From: Nocardia mikamii NBRC 108933
Lineage (GTDB): Bacteria > Actinomycetota > Actinomycetes > Mycobacteriales > Mycobacteriaceae
Direction: 5' to 3'
NCBI RefSeq assembly: GCF_001613505.1
Contig: NZ_BDCM01000008.1
Coordinates: forward strand, 62,001 to 126,000
Length of the DNA: 64,000 nucleotides
The notes beneath the pieces are model-generated. The model was not told where the DNA came from and did not search any database. It worked only from the letters and a program-made list of their open reading frames with translations. Position 1 is the stretch's first letter, and the number at the start of each line of letters is the position of its first letter. The position numbers and the translations under genes are program-made. Below are positions 1-10,307 of the stretch, piece by piece.

Positions 1-1
1 T

Positions 2-688
2 CCGTTCCTGGTCATGGCGACTCAGAACCCGATCGAGAGCGAGGGTGTGTACCCGCTGCCCGAGGCGCAGCGCGACCGCTTCCTGTTCAAGGTCGTCGTC
101 GACTATCCGACGGTCGAGGAGGAGCGCGAGATCATCTACCGGATGGGTGTGACCCCGCCGGAGCCCAAGCGGATCCTCGAGCCGGCCGAACTGATCCGGC
201 TGCAGAAACTGGCCGCCAACACCTTCGTCCACCACGCGCTGGTCGACTACGTCGTGCGCGTCATCGCCGCGACCCGCAAGCCGGCCGAATTCGGGCTGGA
301 CGACGTCGCGGGCTGGATCGCCTACGGCGCCTCGCCCCGTGCCAGCCTCGGCATCATCGCCGCCGCCCGCGCGGTCGCGCTGATCCGTGGCCGCGATTAC
401 GTGGTGCCGCAGGACGTCGTCGAGGTCGTTCCGGATGTGCTGCGCCATCGTCTCGTGCTGTCCTACGACGCCCTCGCCGACGAGGTCAGCCCCGACGACG
501 TGATCCGCCGGGTGCTGCAGACCGTGGGCCTGCCGCAGGTCGCCACGCAGGCCAACGCACCCGCCCAGGGCGGTCCCGCGCCGATGCCGGCTCCGGGCCC
601 GCAGGCTGTCGCGCCGCAGCCCATCGCCCCGCATCCGGCCGGTCAGCCGCAGAACGGTCAGGGCGCCGGGCAGCCGCAGCGCCAGTGA
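2..688 (+). CDS. moxR: MoxR-family AAA+ ATPase, C-terminal part (5' truncated)
   Basis: The frame is open from the window edge ([10 protein letters not shown]...), so the gene starts upstream. The ATQNPIE segment is the sensor-1 region typical of MoxR ATPases, followed by the [10 protein letters not shown] motif and the helical lid with the ASPRAS sensor-2 region. The last ~45 residues are a Pro/Gln/Gly-rich tail, probably disordered. MoxR proteins act as chaperone-like ATPases with VWA-domain partners. The next two genes encode a DUF58 protein and a VWA membrane protein, the usual MoxR module, and the stop codon overlaps the next start by 4 bp. The Walker A and B region lies outside the window. 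Confidence 0.93.
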   Translation, partial: PFLVMATQNPIESEGVYPLPEAQRDRFLFKVVVDYPTVEEEREIIYRMGVTPPEPKRILEPAELIRLQKLAANTFVHHALVDYVVRVIAATRKPAEFGLDDVAGWIAYGASPRASLGIIAAARAVALIRGRDYVVPQDVVEVVPDVLRHRLVLSYDALADEVSPDDVIRRVLQTVGLPQVATQANAPAQGGPAPMPAPGPQAVAPQPIAPHPAGQPQNGQGAGQPQRQ

Positions 689-1688
689 GCGGGGCATCGG
701 ATTCGGTTGCGCCAGTGACGAACTCAGCTCACATCCCTGCCCATCCCGACAGCGCCCCACCGTCGTTCCGGTCCGGAGATCTGCGCGATCCGCGATTGTC
801 GGCCGCACTGAGAACTCTGGAGCTGACGGTGCGCCGCCGCCTCGACGGCGTGCTGCACGGCGATCATCTCGGCCTGATCCCCGGCCCCGGGTCCGAACCC
901 GGGGACGCGCGGATGTATCAGCCGGGTGACGATGTGCGCCAGATGGATTGGTCGGTCACCGCCCGCACCACCCATCCGCACGTGCGGCAGATGATCGCCG
1001 ACCGGGAGCTCGAGACCTGGCTCGTGGTCGACCTGTCGGCCAGTCTGGACTTCGGCACCGCGCTGTGCCAGAAGCGTGATCTGGTGGTCGCGGCGGCTGC
1101 CGCGGTGACACATCTGACCAGCGGCGGCGGCAACCGGATCGGCGCGGTCGTCGCCAACGGCGAACGGCTGTACCGGATTCCGGCCCGCACCGGCCGGGTG
1201 CACGCCCAGTCGCTGCTGCGCAGCATCGCGACCACCCCCCATGCGAGCGACGGCGTGCGCGGCGATCTGCGCGGCGCCATCGAATCGCTGCGCCGGCCGC
1301 AACGCAAACGCGGTCTGGCCGTTGTCATTTCGGACTTCCTCGGCGAGATCGACTGGCAGCGTTCGCTGCGCGCGATCTCCGGCCGTCACGATCTGCTCGG
1401 TGTGGAGATCCTCGATCCGCTGGATCTGGATCTGCCCGATGTCGGTGACGTGGTGCTCCACGATCCCGAAACCGGCCGCACCCGCGAATTCACCGTCACT
1501 CCCACCCTGCGCGCCGATTTCGGCCGTGCTGCCCAGCAGCATCGCGAACAGGTCGAGGCGGCGTTGCGCAGTTGCGGCGCGCCGGTGATGACGCTGCGCA
1601 CCGATCGTGACTGGATCGCCGACGTGGTCCGTTTCGTGTCCACTCGGCGCCACACCTTCGGCGCCCCGACCGGGCGGGTGCCCCGACA

Positions 1689-1692
<4 letters not shown>
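685..1692 (+). CDS. DUF58 domain-containing protein
   Basis: 335 residues from a GTG start that overlaps the moxR stop (GTGA), implying translational coupling. The segment near residues 75-95 ([17 protein letters not shown]) is the hallmark of DUF58 proteins. It is followed by a VWA-like fold with [10 protein letters not shown] in the MIDAS position. DUF58 proteins are almost always encoded between moxR and a VWA membrane protein, and are thought to work with them in assembling or activating envelope or metal-dependent complexes. The exact client is unknown. It matches the position of M. tuberculosis Rv1480. Confidence 0.93.
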
Positions 1693-3469
<1,777 letters not shown>

Positions 3470-3547
3470 GCAAGCGGTCGCCGACCGACCGGCTCTCGAG
3501 CCCCCGCCGACTTCCCATCCGAGTTTCCCGAGGAGAATTCACCACCC

Positions 3548-4384
3548 ATGAGCGGAATCCTGGACGGTAAAACCGTCCTGATCACCGGCATCATCACCGA
3601 TTCGTCGATCGCCTTCCACGCCGCCAAGGTGGCACAGGAGCAGGGCGCGAAGGTGATCATCACCGGTATCCCCGAGCGGCTGCGCCTGATCGACCGCATC
3701 GCCAAGCGACTGCCGCAGGAGGTGCCGCCCGCCATCGGCCTCGACGTCACCAACGAGGAGAACCTGGCCGAGCTGGCGGACAAGGTGCGCGAGCTCGCGC
3801 CCGAGGGCGTCGACGGCGTGCTGCATTCCATCGCCTTCGCCCCGCGCACCCTGATGGGCCCCGACGCGCTGCCGTTCCTCGACGGCCCGGGCGCCGATGC
3901 CGCCAAGGCCTTCGAGATCTCCGCGTGGAGCTACGCCTCGCTGGCGCGCGCGGTGCTGCCCGCGATGAACGAGGGCGGCTCGATCGTGGGCATGGACTTC
4001 GATCCGCGTACCGCGATGCCCTTCTACAACTGGATGGGTGTGGCCAAGGCCGCGCTGGAGTCGGTGAACCGCTATGTGGCGCGAGAGGTGGGCGAGGCCA
4101 AGCGGGTTCGCTCCAACCTGGTCGCCGCGGGCCCGATCAAAACCCTCGCCGCCAAGGCGATCGCGGGCACGGCCACCGACGATGCCAAGCAGCTGAACAT
4201 GCTCAACACCTACTGGGACGGCGCCTCGCCGATCGGCTGGGATGTCGACGACCCGACCGTGGTCGCCAAGTCGATCGTCACCCTGCTGTCGGACTGGCTG
4301 CCCGGCACCACCGGTTCGATCATCTACGTCGACGGCGGCGCCAGCCACAACACCTGGTTCCCGGAGAACTGGTCGGCCAACTGA
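3548..4384 (+). CDS. inhA: Enoyl-ACP reductase InhA (FAS-II)
   Basis: 278 residues, preceded by AGGAG at 3531-3535. The N-terminus ([18 protein letters not shown]) is near-identical in pattern to mycobacterial InhA. The isoniazid-associated residues Ile21 and Ser94 (HSIAF) fall at the same numbers as in M. tuberculosis. Catalytic Tyr160 and Lys167 correspond to Tyr158 and Lys165. The enzyme performs the NADH-dependent reduction of 2-trans-enoyl-ACP in FAS-II and is the isoniazid-NAD target. The C terminus is about 9 residues longer than in M. tuberculosis and ends in an aromatic, Asn-rich tail. hemH follows after 20 bp. Confidence 0.97.
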   Translation: MSGILDGKTVLITGIITDSSIAFHAAKVAQEQGAKVIITGIPERLRLIDRIAKRLPQEVPPAIGLDVTNEENLAELADKVRELAPEGVDGVLHSIAFAPRTLMGPDALPFLDGPGADAAKAFEISAWSYASLARAVLPAMNEGGSIVGMDFDPRTAMPFYNWMGVAKAALESVNRYVAREVGEAKRVRSNLVAAGPIKTLAAKAIAGTATDDAKQLNMLNTYWDGASPIGWDVDDPTVVAKSIVTLLSDWLPGTTGSIIYVDGGASHNTWFPENWSAN

Positions 4385-4404
4385 GAGCCTGGAGGTAATC
4401 AGCC

Positions 4405-5454
4405 GTGACCGGGACCGTCGACGCACTGCTCCTGCTGTCCTTCGGCGGTCCCGAACGCCCCGAAGACGTGATGCCGTTCCTGGAGAACGTCACCCGGGGC
4501 CGGGGCGTGCCACGCGAACGCCTCGACGAGGTGGCCCAGCACTACCTGCACTTCGGTGGCGTCTCGCCGATCAATGCGCTCAACCGGGAACTGATCGCCG
4601 CGATCGAGGCCGAATTCGCCGCGCGCGCGGTGGATCTGCCGGTGTACTTCGGTAATCGCAACTGGCATCCGATGATCGAGGAAACGGTCGCGACCATGCG
4701 CGCCGACGGCATCGGCCACGCCCTGGTGTTCCCGACCTCGGCGTGGGGCGGATATTCGGGGTGCCGCCAGTACGACGAGGACATCGAGCGGGCCCGCGCG
4801 GCGGTCGAGGGTGCGCCGGAACTGACGAAACTGCGGCAGTACTTCGATCATCCGTTGCTGATCGACTCCTTCGCCGATGCCGTGCGCGCGGCGGTACGGG
4901 ACCTGCCGGCCGACTCGCGCGAGCGCGCCCGGCTGGTGTTCACCGCCCATTCCATTCCGGTCGCCGCCGACGTCGCGGCCGGACCGCCCGCCGACGGCGG
5001 TCATCTCTACAGCCGTCAGGTCGCCGAAGCGGCCCGATTGTGCGCCGCGGCAACGGGTTTCGATGATTTCGATGTGGTGTGGCAGTCGCGCTCCGGACCG
5101 CCGCAGGTGCCGTGGCTGGAGCCCGACATCGTCGACCATCTGGAAGCGTTGTCCGGCAAGGGCGTCGAGGCCGTCGTAGTCTGCCCGGTCGGCTTCGTCT
5201 CCGACCACCTCGAGGTCGTCTGGGATTTGGACAACGAGGCCGTCGAGAAGGCCGCCGAACTCGGTATGGCCTTCGCCCGCGCCGCCACTCCGGGCCCGGA
5301 TCCGCGCTTCGCGCGGATGGTCGCCGAACTGGTCGGCGAGCATCTCGACGGGAACGAACCACGGCGCCTGGGCACGGTTCCCGGATACGGCTGCACCCGC
5401 AACGGGGCGATCTGCGCACCCGGATGCTGTGAACCCGTGCGCCGCCGAAAGTAA
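4405..5454 (+). CDS. hemH: Ferrochelatase (coproporphyrin-type, CpfC/HemZ)
   Basis: 349 residues from a GTG start with GGAGG about 10 bp upstream. The family signatures are LLLLSFGGP at the N-terminus, [10 protein letters not shown] near residue 55 and FTAHSIP with the catalytic His. The C-terminal cysteines 330, 337, 341 and 342 match the cluster that binds [2Fe-2S] in actinobacterial ferrochelatases. In actinobacteria this enzyme inserts iron into coproporphyrin III to give coproheme. The inhA-hemH linkage is conserved in mycobacteria, where the gene is called hemZ. Confidence 0.95.
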   Translation: MTGTVDALLLLSFGGPERPEDVMPFLENVTRGRGVPRERLDEVAQHYLHFGGVSPINALNRELIAAIEAEFAARAVDLPVYFGNRNWHPMIEETVATMRADGIGHALVFPTSAWGGYSGCRQYDEDIERARAAVEGAPELTKLRQYFDHPLLIDSFADAVRAAVRDLPADSRERARLVFTAHSIPVAADVAAGPPADGGHLYSRQVAEAARLCAAATGFDDFDVVWQSRSGPPQVPWLEPDIVDHLEALSGKGVEAVVVCPVGFVSDHLEVVWDLDNEAVEKAAELGMAFARAATPGPDPRFARMVAELVGEHLDGNEPRRLGTVPGYGCTRNGAICAPGCCEPVRRRK

Positions 5455-5567
5455 CCGCCGCCGAGCGGGTATGCCCCCGATATGAACGATAGGGTGTGCG
5501 CGGGGCGGAGTCCCGCGGTCTCGGATCCGGTGGCGAGGACCCCTGTGCGAAAGGTGGCGGTGGGGCG

Positions 5568-7181
5568 ATGACGCGGTTCTTCCTCTTCGGTCTGCTCACG
5601 GTGGCGGTGGTCGTCCTGGGCGTGATCGCGGCGATCGGTTCGTGGGCCTGGTGGATACTCGCCGTCGCCGCGGGATTGCTCGTTCTCGTCGGCGCCTACG
5701 ATTTGGCGCAGCGCCGGCATTCGATCCTGCGCAACTATCCCTTGCTGGGGCATATGCGCTATCTGCTGGAAAGTATCCGGCCCGAACTGCAGCAGTATTT
5801 CATCGAGCGGAATTTCGACGGCCGCCCCTTCGACCGCGACGTGCGGACGATGATCTACGAGCGCGCCAAGGGAATTCACGGCGAACTGTCGTACGGAACC
5901 GAGCGCGATATCGAGGCGGTCGGCTACGAATTCCTCGTCCATTCGGTGGCCGCGCTCCCGGAGCCCGAGCAGCCGCCGCGCGTGCTGGTCGGCGGACCGG
6001 ACTGCCGGCAGCCCTACGCCATGTCGCTGCTGAACATCTCGGCGATGAGTTTCGGCGCATTGTCGGGAAATGCGCTGCGCGCGTTGAACATCGGCGCCGC
6101 CCGCGGCGGTTTCGCGCACGACACCGGTGAGGGCGGGCTGACGCCGTTCCATGTGGAGGGTGGCGCGGATCTGGTGTGGGAGATCGGTTCGGCCTACTTC
6201 GGTACCCGCACCCGCGACGGCCACTTCGATCCGGACCAGTTCGCCGAGAAGGCCGGCTACGACCAGGTGAAGGCGATCTCCGTGAAATTGAGTCAGGGCG
6301 CCAAACCCGGACTCGGCGGGGTCCTGCCGGCCGCGAAGGTGAGCGAGGAGATCGCCCGCTATCGCGGGGTGCCCGCACACGAGAAATGCGTCAGCCCGCC
6401 GTCGCATTCGGAATTTCACACCCCGCGCGAATTGATTCGCTTTCTCGTCCGCCTGCGCGAGTTGTCCGGCGGCAAGCCCATCGGGTTCAAACTGTGCGTC
6501 GGGTCCCGCACGGATGTCCTCGCGATCTGCAAAGCGATGATCGCCGAGGGGACCGCACCCGATTTCATCATCGTCGACGGCGCCGAGGGCGGTACGGCGG
6601 CCGCACCGCTGGAATATGAGGACCACGTCGGCCTCCCGCTGACCGACGGGCTGATGACGGTGCACAACGCACTCGTCGGAACCGGCCTGCGGGACCGGAT
6701 TCGGTTGGGAGCCAGCGGAAAGGTGGCGACCGGCACGGATATCGTCAAGCGATTGGTGCAGGGCGCGGACTTCACCAATGCCGCCCGGGCGATGATGATG
6801 GCGGTCGGATGCATCCAGTCCCAGCGTTGTCACACCAATCAGTGCCCGGTCGGCGTCGCGACCCAGGATCCGCGGCGTGCCCGCGCCCTCGACGTCGCAG
6901 ACAAGGCCGAGCGGGTGCAGCGGTATCAGGAGGCCACGGTGCGCCAGGCGATGCAGATGATGGCCTCGATGGGCGTGCACGACCCCGCCGAACTCGATAC
7001 CCACATGCTGCGGAAGAAGGTGGCGGCCAACGAGATCCGGTCGTACGCCGAACTCTACGAATGGCTGGCGCCCGGCGAGTTGCTCGTCCATCCGCCGGCG
7101 AGCTGGCGCGCCGATTGGGAGGCCGCCGATCCGGATGCGTTCCGTCCGGTCGCGGCCGCCCAGCCGGTCCGCGCGCGGTGA
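5568..7181 (+). CDS. Membrane-anchored FMN-binding glutamate-synthase-like protein
   Basis: 537 residues. ATG at 5568 was chosen because a hydrophobic segment follows at once (two helices at about residues 4-24 and 28-46). The rest resembles the FMN-binding central domain of glutamate synthase, including LLNISAMSFGAL, KPGLGG and VDGAEGG, and a cysteine triad C415-x5-C421-x4-C426 of the 3Fe-4S type. It lacks the glutaminase domain, and no NADPH-binding small subunit is encoded nearby, so real glutamate synthase activity is doubtful. Such stand-alone proteins are widespread but poorly characterised. The gene ends exactly against the convergent protease gene. Confidence 0.85.
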   Translation: MTRFFLFGLLTVAVVVLGVIAAIGSWAWWILAVAAGLLVLVGAYDLAQRRHSILRNYPLLGHMRYLLESIRPELQQYFIERNFDGRPFDRDVRTMIYERAKGIHGELSYGTERDIEAVGYEFLVHSVAALPEPEQPPRVLVGGPDCRQPYAMSLLNISAMSFGALSGNALRALNIGAARGGFAHDTGEGGLTPFHVEGGADLVWEIGSAYFGTRTRDGHFDPDQFAEKAGYDQVKAISVKLSQGAKPGLGGVLPAAKVSEEIARYRGVPAHEKCVSPPSHSEFHTPRELIRFLVRLRELSGGKPIGFKLCVGSRTDVLAICKAMIAEGTAPDFIIVDGAEGGTAAAPLEYEDHVGLPLTDGLMTVHNALVGTGLRDRIRLGASGKVATGTDIVKRLVQGADFTNAARAMMMAVGCIQSQRCHTNQCPVGVATQDPRRARALDVADKAERVQRYQEATVRQAMQMMASMGVHDPAELDTHMLRKKVAANEIRSYAELYEWLAPGELLVHPPASWRADWEAADPDAFRPVAAAQPVRAR

Positions 7182-7931
7182 TCAGAAGTCGAGTGCCGGC
7201 ACTCGCGCGTACACACCGGGGAATCCGGGTTCGGCCGCACCCTTGCCCCACGAGGTGACGCCGGCGACCTTGCCGTCGACCAACAGTGGTCCGCCGCTGT
7301 CGAATTCACCGGTGTCGGCGGCGGGGGAGCCCGCGCACAGCGCTTCGACCGGATCGAATTCGGCGCCGTAGGCGACCGCGCACGCGGCATCGGGCACGAG
7401 CGGCACCGTCGCCGCCCGCAGCACGCTGTTGGATTGGTCGTCCTCGGAGGTGGCGCCCCAGCCGACCACCCTCGCCGTATCTCCCTGTGGCGCCGCCACG
7501 GCCACGGTCGGCAGGGCGACCGGTGCACTGAGCACCAGGACGGCGACATTGTGGTGATAGCTCAGATCCGTGCCGAACACCGACACCCGGAAACCGGGGT
7601 CGATCCGGACATCGGCGATGCCGACGGTGACCCCGCCGTGCCCGGCGACATCGGTGCGGCCGAAGGTCACCGTCGTTCCCGGCAGCATGCGGGCCAGGGC
7701 GCCGCAGTGCGCGGCGGTGAGCACCCGGTCCGGGGCGATCAGGGCACCGGCGCAGAACTGACCGCCGGGCCTCGTCGCGTAGGCGGGTGTGCCGATGGCC
7801 GCGAGCCACGGATAGTCGGCGGCACTGATGGGGACACCGCCGACCACGGCCTGCGCCGCGGTCGGCGGCACCAGGGCGCAGGCGAGCGCGGCGGCGACGG
7901 CGCCCGCCGCCCGGCGCGGGGAAATCTTCAT
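7182..7931 (-). CDS. Secreted trypsin-like (S1) protease homologue with altered triad
   Basis: 249 residues. The ATG at 7931 gives a clean signal peptide (residues 1-28, ending TAAQA), followed directly by the mature VVGG start of S1 proteases. LTAAHC carries His75 and FDSGGP carries Ser212. At the position of the catalytic Asp (normally D-IALL) the sequence reads HHNVAVLVL, giving Asn128. Phe210 replaces the usual Gly before DSGGP. Cysteine pairs 60/76 and 184/199 are present. It is an exported protein of the S1 fold, but full proteolytic activity is uncertain. Confidence 0.88.
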   Translation of the reverse strand: MKISPRRAAGAVAAALACALVPPTAAQAVVGGVPISAADYPWLAAIGTPAYATRPGGQFCAGALIAPDRVLTAAHCGALARMLPGTTVTFGRTDVAGHGGVTVGIADVRIDPGFRVSVFGTDLSYHHNVAVLVLSAPVALPTVAVAAPQGDTARVVGWGATSEDDQSNSVLRAATVPLVPDAACAVAYGAEFDPVEALCAGSPAADTGEFDSGGPLLVDGKVAGVTSWGKGAAEPGFPGVYARVPALDF

Positions 7932-7982
7932 GACCACCTCGATGCTGTATGACCTGCCCGCCGAAAGTTCTACCGTACGACT

Positions 7983-8474
7983 ATGACGAGGTGGAGCGAA
8001 TTCGCCGACGCCGCCCCGCGCATCGCGGGAATCTTCCTGCGCCGCCATGCGGCGGCCGGCAGTCTGTGCCTGCTGGCGACGACTCGTCGCGACGGTTACC
8101 CACGGATCAGCCCGCTGGAACCACGCCTGTTCGAGGAGCAGTTGTGGCTGGTGGGCATGCCGGGCACCCGAAAATTCGCGGACCTGCGCCGCGACCCGCG
8201 ATTCTGTCTGCACACCGCCACGGTCGACCCGCAGGTCGGTGACGGCGACGCCAAACTGTGGGGCGTGGTGCGCGAGATGCCGGACGTCGAGTTGCAGCGG
8301 CGCTGGGCCGAATCGCTGTACGCCGATACGGGTTTCGATCTGCGCGGACAGCGCCTGGATCCGTTCTTCGCCGCCGATATCACCGGCGCCTCCGCAGTCG
8401 AGGTGGGCGGCGGGCATATGGACGTGGTGATCTGGAAACCGGCCGAGGGCGAGACGGTGGTGCGCAAGCATTGA
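7983..8474 (+). CDS. Pyridoxamine 5'-phosphate oxidase-like flavin-binding protein
   Basis: 163 residues. The N-terminal half has the split beta-barrel pattern of the PNPOx-like family: LCLLATTRRDGYPRISPLEP, then LWLVGMPGTRKFADLRRDPR. Members bind FMN, F420 or heme and reduce varied substrates. The substrate cannot be read from sequence. It stands alone, divergent from the protease gene with 51 bp between the starts and followed by an unrelated acetyltransferase gene. Confidence 0.8.
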   Translation: MTRWSEFADAAPRIAGIFLRRHAAAGSLCLLATTRRDGYPRISPLEPRLFEEQLWLVGMPGTRKFADLRRDPRFCLHTATVDPQVGDGDAKLWGVVREMPDVELQRRWAESLYADTGFDLRGQRLDPFFAADITGASAVEVGGGHMDVVIWKPAEGETVVRKH

Positions 8475-8548
8475 TCCCGTCGGCCGGTCGCCGATGTTTC
8501 GCGGGGTAACTGACCTGCGATCAGCTAATTCACCGCTATTGTGCGGAG

Positions 8549-9418
8549 GTGGACATCGCGCTGGAGTGGGACCAGCATCCGGGAACGGGTTTGCGGCTGG
8601 CCGCCGAACTGGCGGGCCGCACCGGGTTGCCCCTCCTCGAAGATATGTCCGTCGCCGAAGGCACCGCCGATCTGCTGGGCGTGATCGCGGCCCGGGGCGG
8701 CGGTGAGCTGCTGGGCTGGGCGGAATTGCGCGATGCCGGCCTGGGTGAGGCGTGGGTGCAGGCGGTGTCCGCGCAGCGCCTCGTGCATTCGCTGCATCTG
8801 GGCCGCGCCGACGAATCCGAACCGCAGGCGGCGGAAACCGAGATGGTCTGCCGGCTGACCGCCGAGGCCGTGCGCCGGGCCACCGCCGCCGGATACCGGG
8901 TGCTGCGCTGGCAGGGCACCGATATCGGGCCGTCCGGCCGGGCCGCGGTCGAACTGGGCGCGCGGCGGGTCGACGAATACGCGCGACTGTGGGAGCTGGA
9001 TCTCACCCGGCCGCCCGCTTCGGACACCAGCGCGCCGCTGCAACGGCTGGTGCACACCCTCGCCGAATCGGCCGACCCGCCGGGGCGGGTGCTGCTCACC
9101 ACCGTGCTCTCGGCCCGGTCGGCGACCGAACCGATCACCACGATCACCACCTTCGCCGGCGGCGCCGAGGCCTACATCAGCGCCGAGGAGGGTTTCGCCC
9201 ACCGCGAGGCCGACGCCGACCTGCTGACCGCCGCCTTCGGTGCGGTCGTGGCCGAACTACGCGCCGTGATGCCGGACATCACCATGCTGCGGGTGTTCGA
9301 ATTCGACGACGAGGCACTGCGCGCGGCGCTGGCCCGGATCGGCATGCGAGTCTGCGGGCGCTACAACGACTACGAACTGAACCTGCCCGAGCCGCGTACG
9401 GGCGAGGCCGCGACCTAA
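8549..9418 (+). CDS. GNAT-fold N-acetyltransferase-like protein
   Basis: 289 residues from a GTG start. The sequence looks like two degenerate GNAT domains in tandem. The first has LVHSLHLGR and RLTAEAVRRATAAGYRVLRWQGTD, and the second has AYISAEEGFAHREADADLLTAAF and LARIGMRVCGRYNDYEL, where a standard GNAT has its C-terminal strand. The pattern recalls mycothiol synthase-type double GNATs, but not closely enough to assign it. The 3' end overlaps the convergent next gene by 4 bp. The substrate is unknown. Confidence 0.6.
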   Translation: MDIALEWDQHPGTGLRLAAELAGRTGLPLLEDMSVAEGTADLLGVIAARGGGELLGWAELRDAGLGEAWVQAVSAQRLVHSLHLGRADESEPQAAETEMVCRLTAEAVRRATAAGYRVLRWQGTDIGPSGRAAVELGARRVDEYARLWELDLTRPPASDTSAPLQRLVHTLAESADPPGRVLLTTVLSARSATEPITTITTFAGGAEAYISAEEGFAHREADADLLTAAFGAVVAELRAVMPDITMLRVFEFDDEALRAALARIGMRVCGRYNDYELNLPEPRTGEAAT

Positions 9419-10224
9419 CGCGGGCCGGCAGCCGCGTTCACCGCGGACAGGCGGGCGGCACGCAGGGCGTTCCACAGCGGTCGCAGCAGCGTCTCCTGGG
9501 CCTGCACGGCGCTGGCCGAACTGGGAGAGGAGGGGGCGGTCTGCTGGGCCACGGTCAGGATCGCCGCCACGTGGTCGGCCGAATCGAGGATGCGGCGGGC
9601 ACGCAGCGGCGCCGAGTCGGGATAGATGTGGCGCGAGCAGGCGGCCAATTCGGCCTCGATCAACTCGCGCGGATCGTCGTCACCGCCGACCGCCGTGGTG
9701 TGCAACCGCATCAGCGCCTCCGCGGCCTCGCGCACCGCCTCCCGCATCGCGTATTCGGCCTCGCCGAGCGCCATATCCGGTGCCGGCACCGGAACCGGGG
9801 TGTGGAATACGGTCCACTGCAGCGATTCCTCGTCGGTCCACTGCGGTACCAGCGCCACGCCCTCGCCGCCGGGTACGCCGGCGATCACGCCCTCCTCGGC
9901 ATCCATTGCCGCCGTGGCGAATTCGGTGCCCACCGGCAATCCGCGCGCATCGCCCGGCACCGGTAGCACCAGCCGCATCTGCGCACCCGGCTCGGTCATC
10001 GCCTCGCGAATGACCTTGAGCAGGACCATGATTCCGGTGCCGGCCTCCAGCGGCTCGGCCGACGGCCACGGCAGTCCGGTCCGTCCGCCGGTCAGCGGGT
10101 CACCGGCGGCGACACTGTGCTGCGGAGACCAGGCGCGCAACGCGTCCAGCACGTCGTCGGGCGCGCTGCGGCCCGCCAGCCACGAGCCCGCCCATACCGT
10201 CAGCGTGGCACTGGGAGAACACAT
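9415..10224 (-). CDS. Conserved hypothetical protein (Rv1486c-like position)
   Basis: 269 residues with the start taken at the ATG at 10224 (MCSPSATLTVWAGSWLAG). A longer frame exists but adds only a low-complexity stretch. No known domain is recognised. The protein is acidic, without membrane helices, and has a helical C-terminal third with an Arg/Ala-rich end. It follows hemH on the opposite strand, the place of the conserved hypothetical Rv1486c in M. tuberculosis. The orthology claim rests on position plus my memory of that locus. Confidence 0.75.
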   Translation of the reverse strand: MCSPSATLTVWAGSWLAGRSAPDDVLDALRAWSPQHSVAAGDPLTGGRTGLPWPSAEPLEAGTGIMVLLKVIREAMTEPGAQMRLVLPVPGDARGLPVGTEFATAAMDAEEGVIAGVPGGEGVALVPQWTDEESLQWTVFHTPVPVPAPDMALGEAEYAMREAVREAAEALMRLHTTAVGGDDDPRELIEAELAACSRHIYPDSAPLRARRILDSADHVAAILTVAQQTAPSSPSSASAVQAQETLLRPLWNALRAARLSAVNAAAGPR

Positions 10225-10242
10225 GGTTCGAGGATAGTGGTG

Positions 10243-10298
10243 CCGCGGCGATCCCGTGGGCACTGGTGCAGCTATCGTGCGCGCGGGGATTGCCGCGG
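10243..10298 (-). terminator. Imperfect long stem-loop between two minus-strand genes
   Basis: Arms at 10243-10255 and 10286-10298 pair over 13 bp with one G.U-type position, around a 30-nt loop. It lies just downstream of the arylsulfatase stop on the minus strand and could end that transcript. No T-tract is evident, so a regulatory role for the next gene is equally possible. Confidence 0.35.
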
Positions 10299-10307
10299 CG
10301 GCGCTCG

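Noticed and set aside
724-1653. Long minus-strand frame opposite the DUF58 gene
   Set aside because: It is a shadow of a high-GC gene: His/Gln/Arg-rich with no domain, while the plus-strand frame has clear family motifs. The same applies to long antisense frames at 5.0-7.1, 10.3-12.4, 28.6-30.4, 30.3-32.2 and 42.5-44.9 kb.
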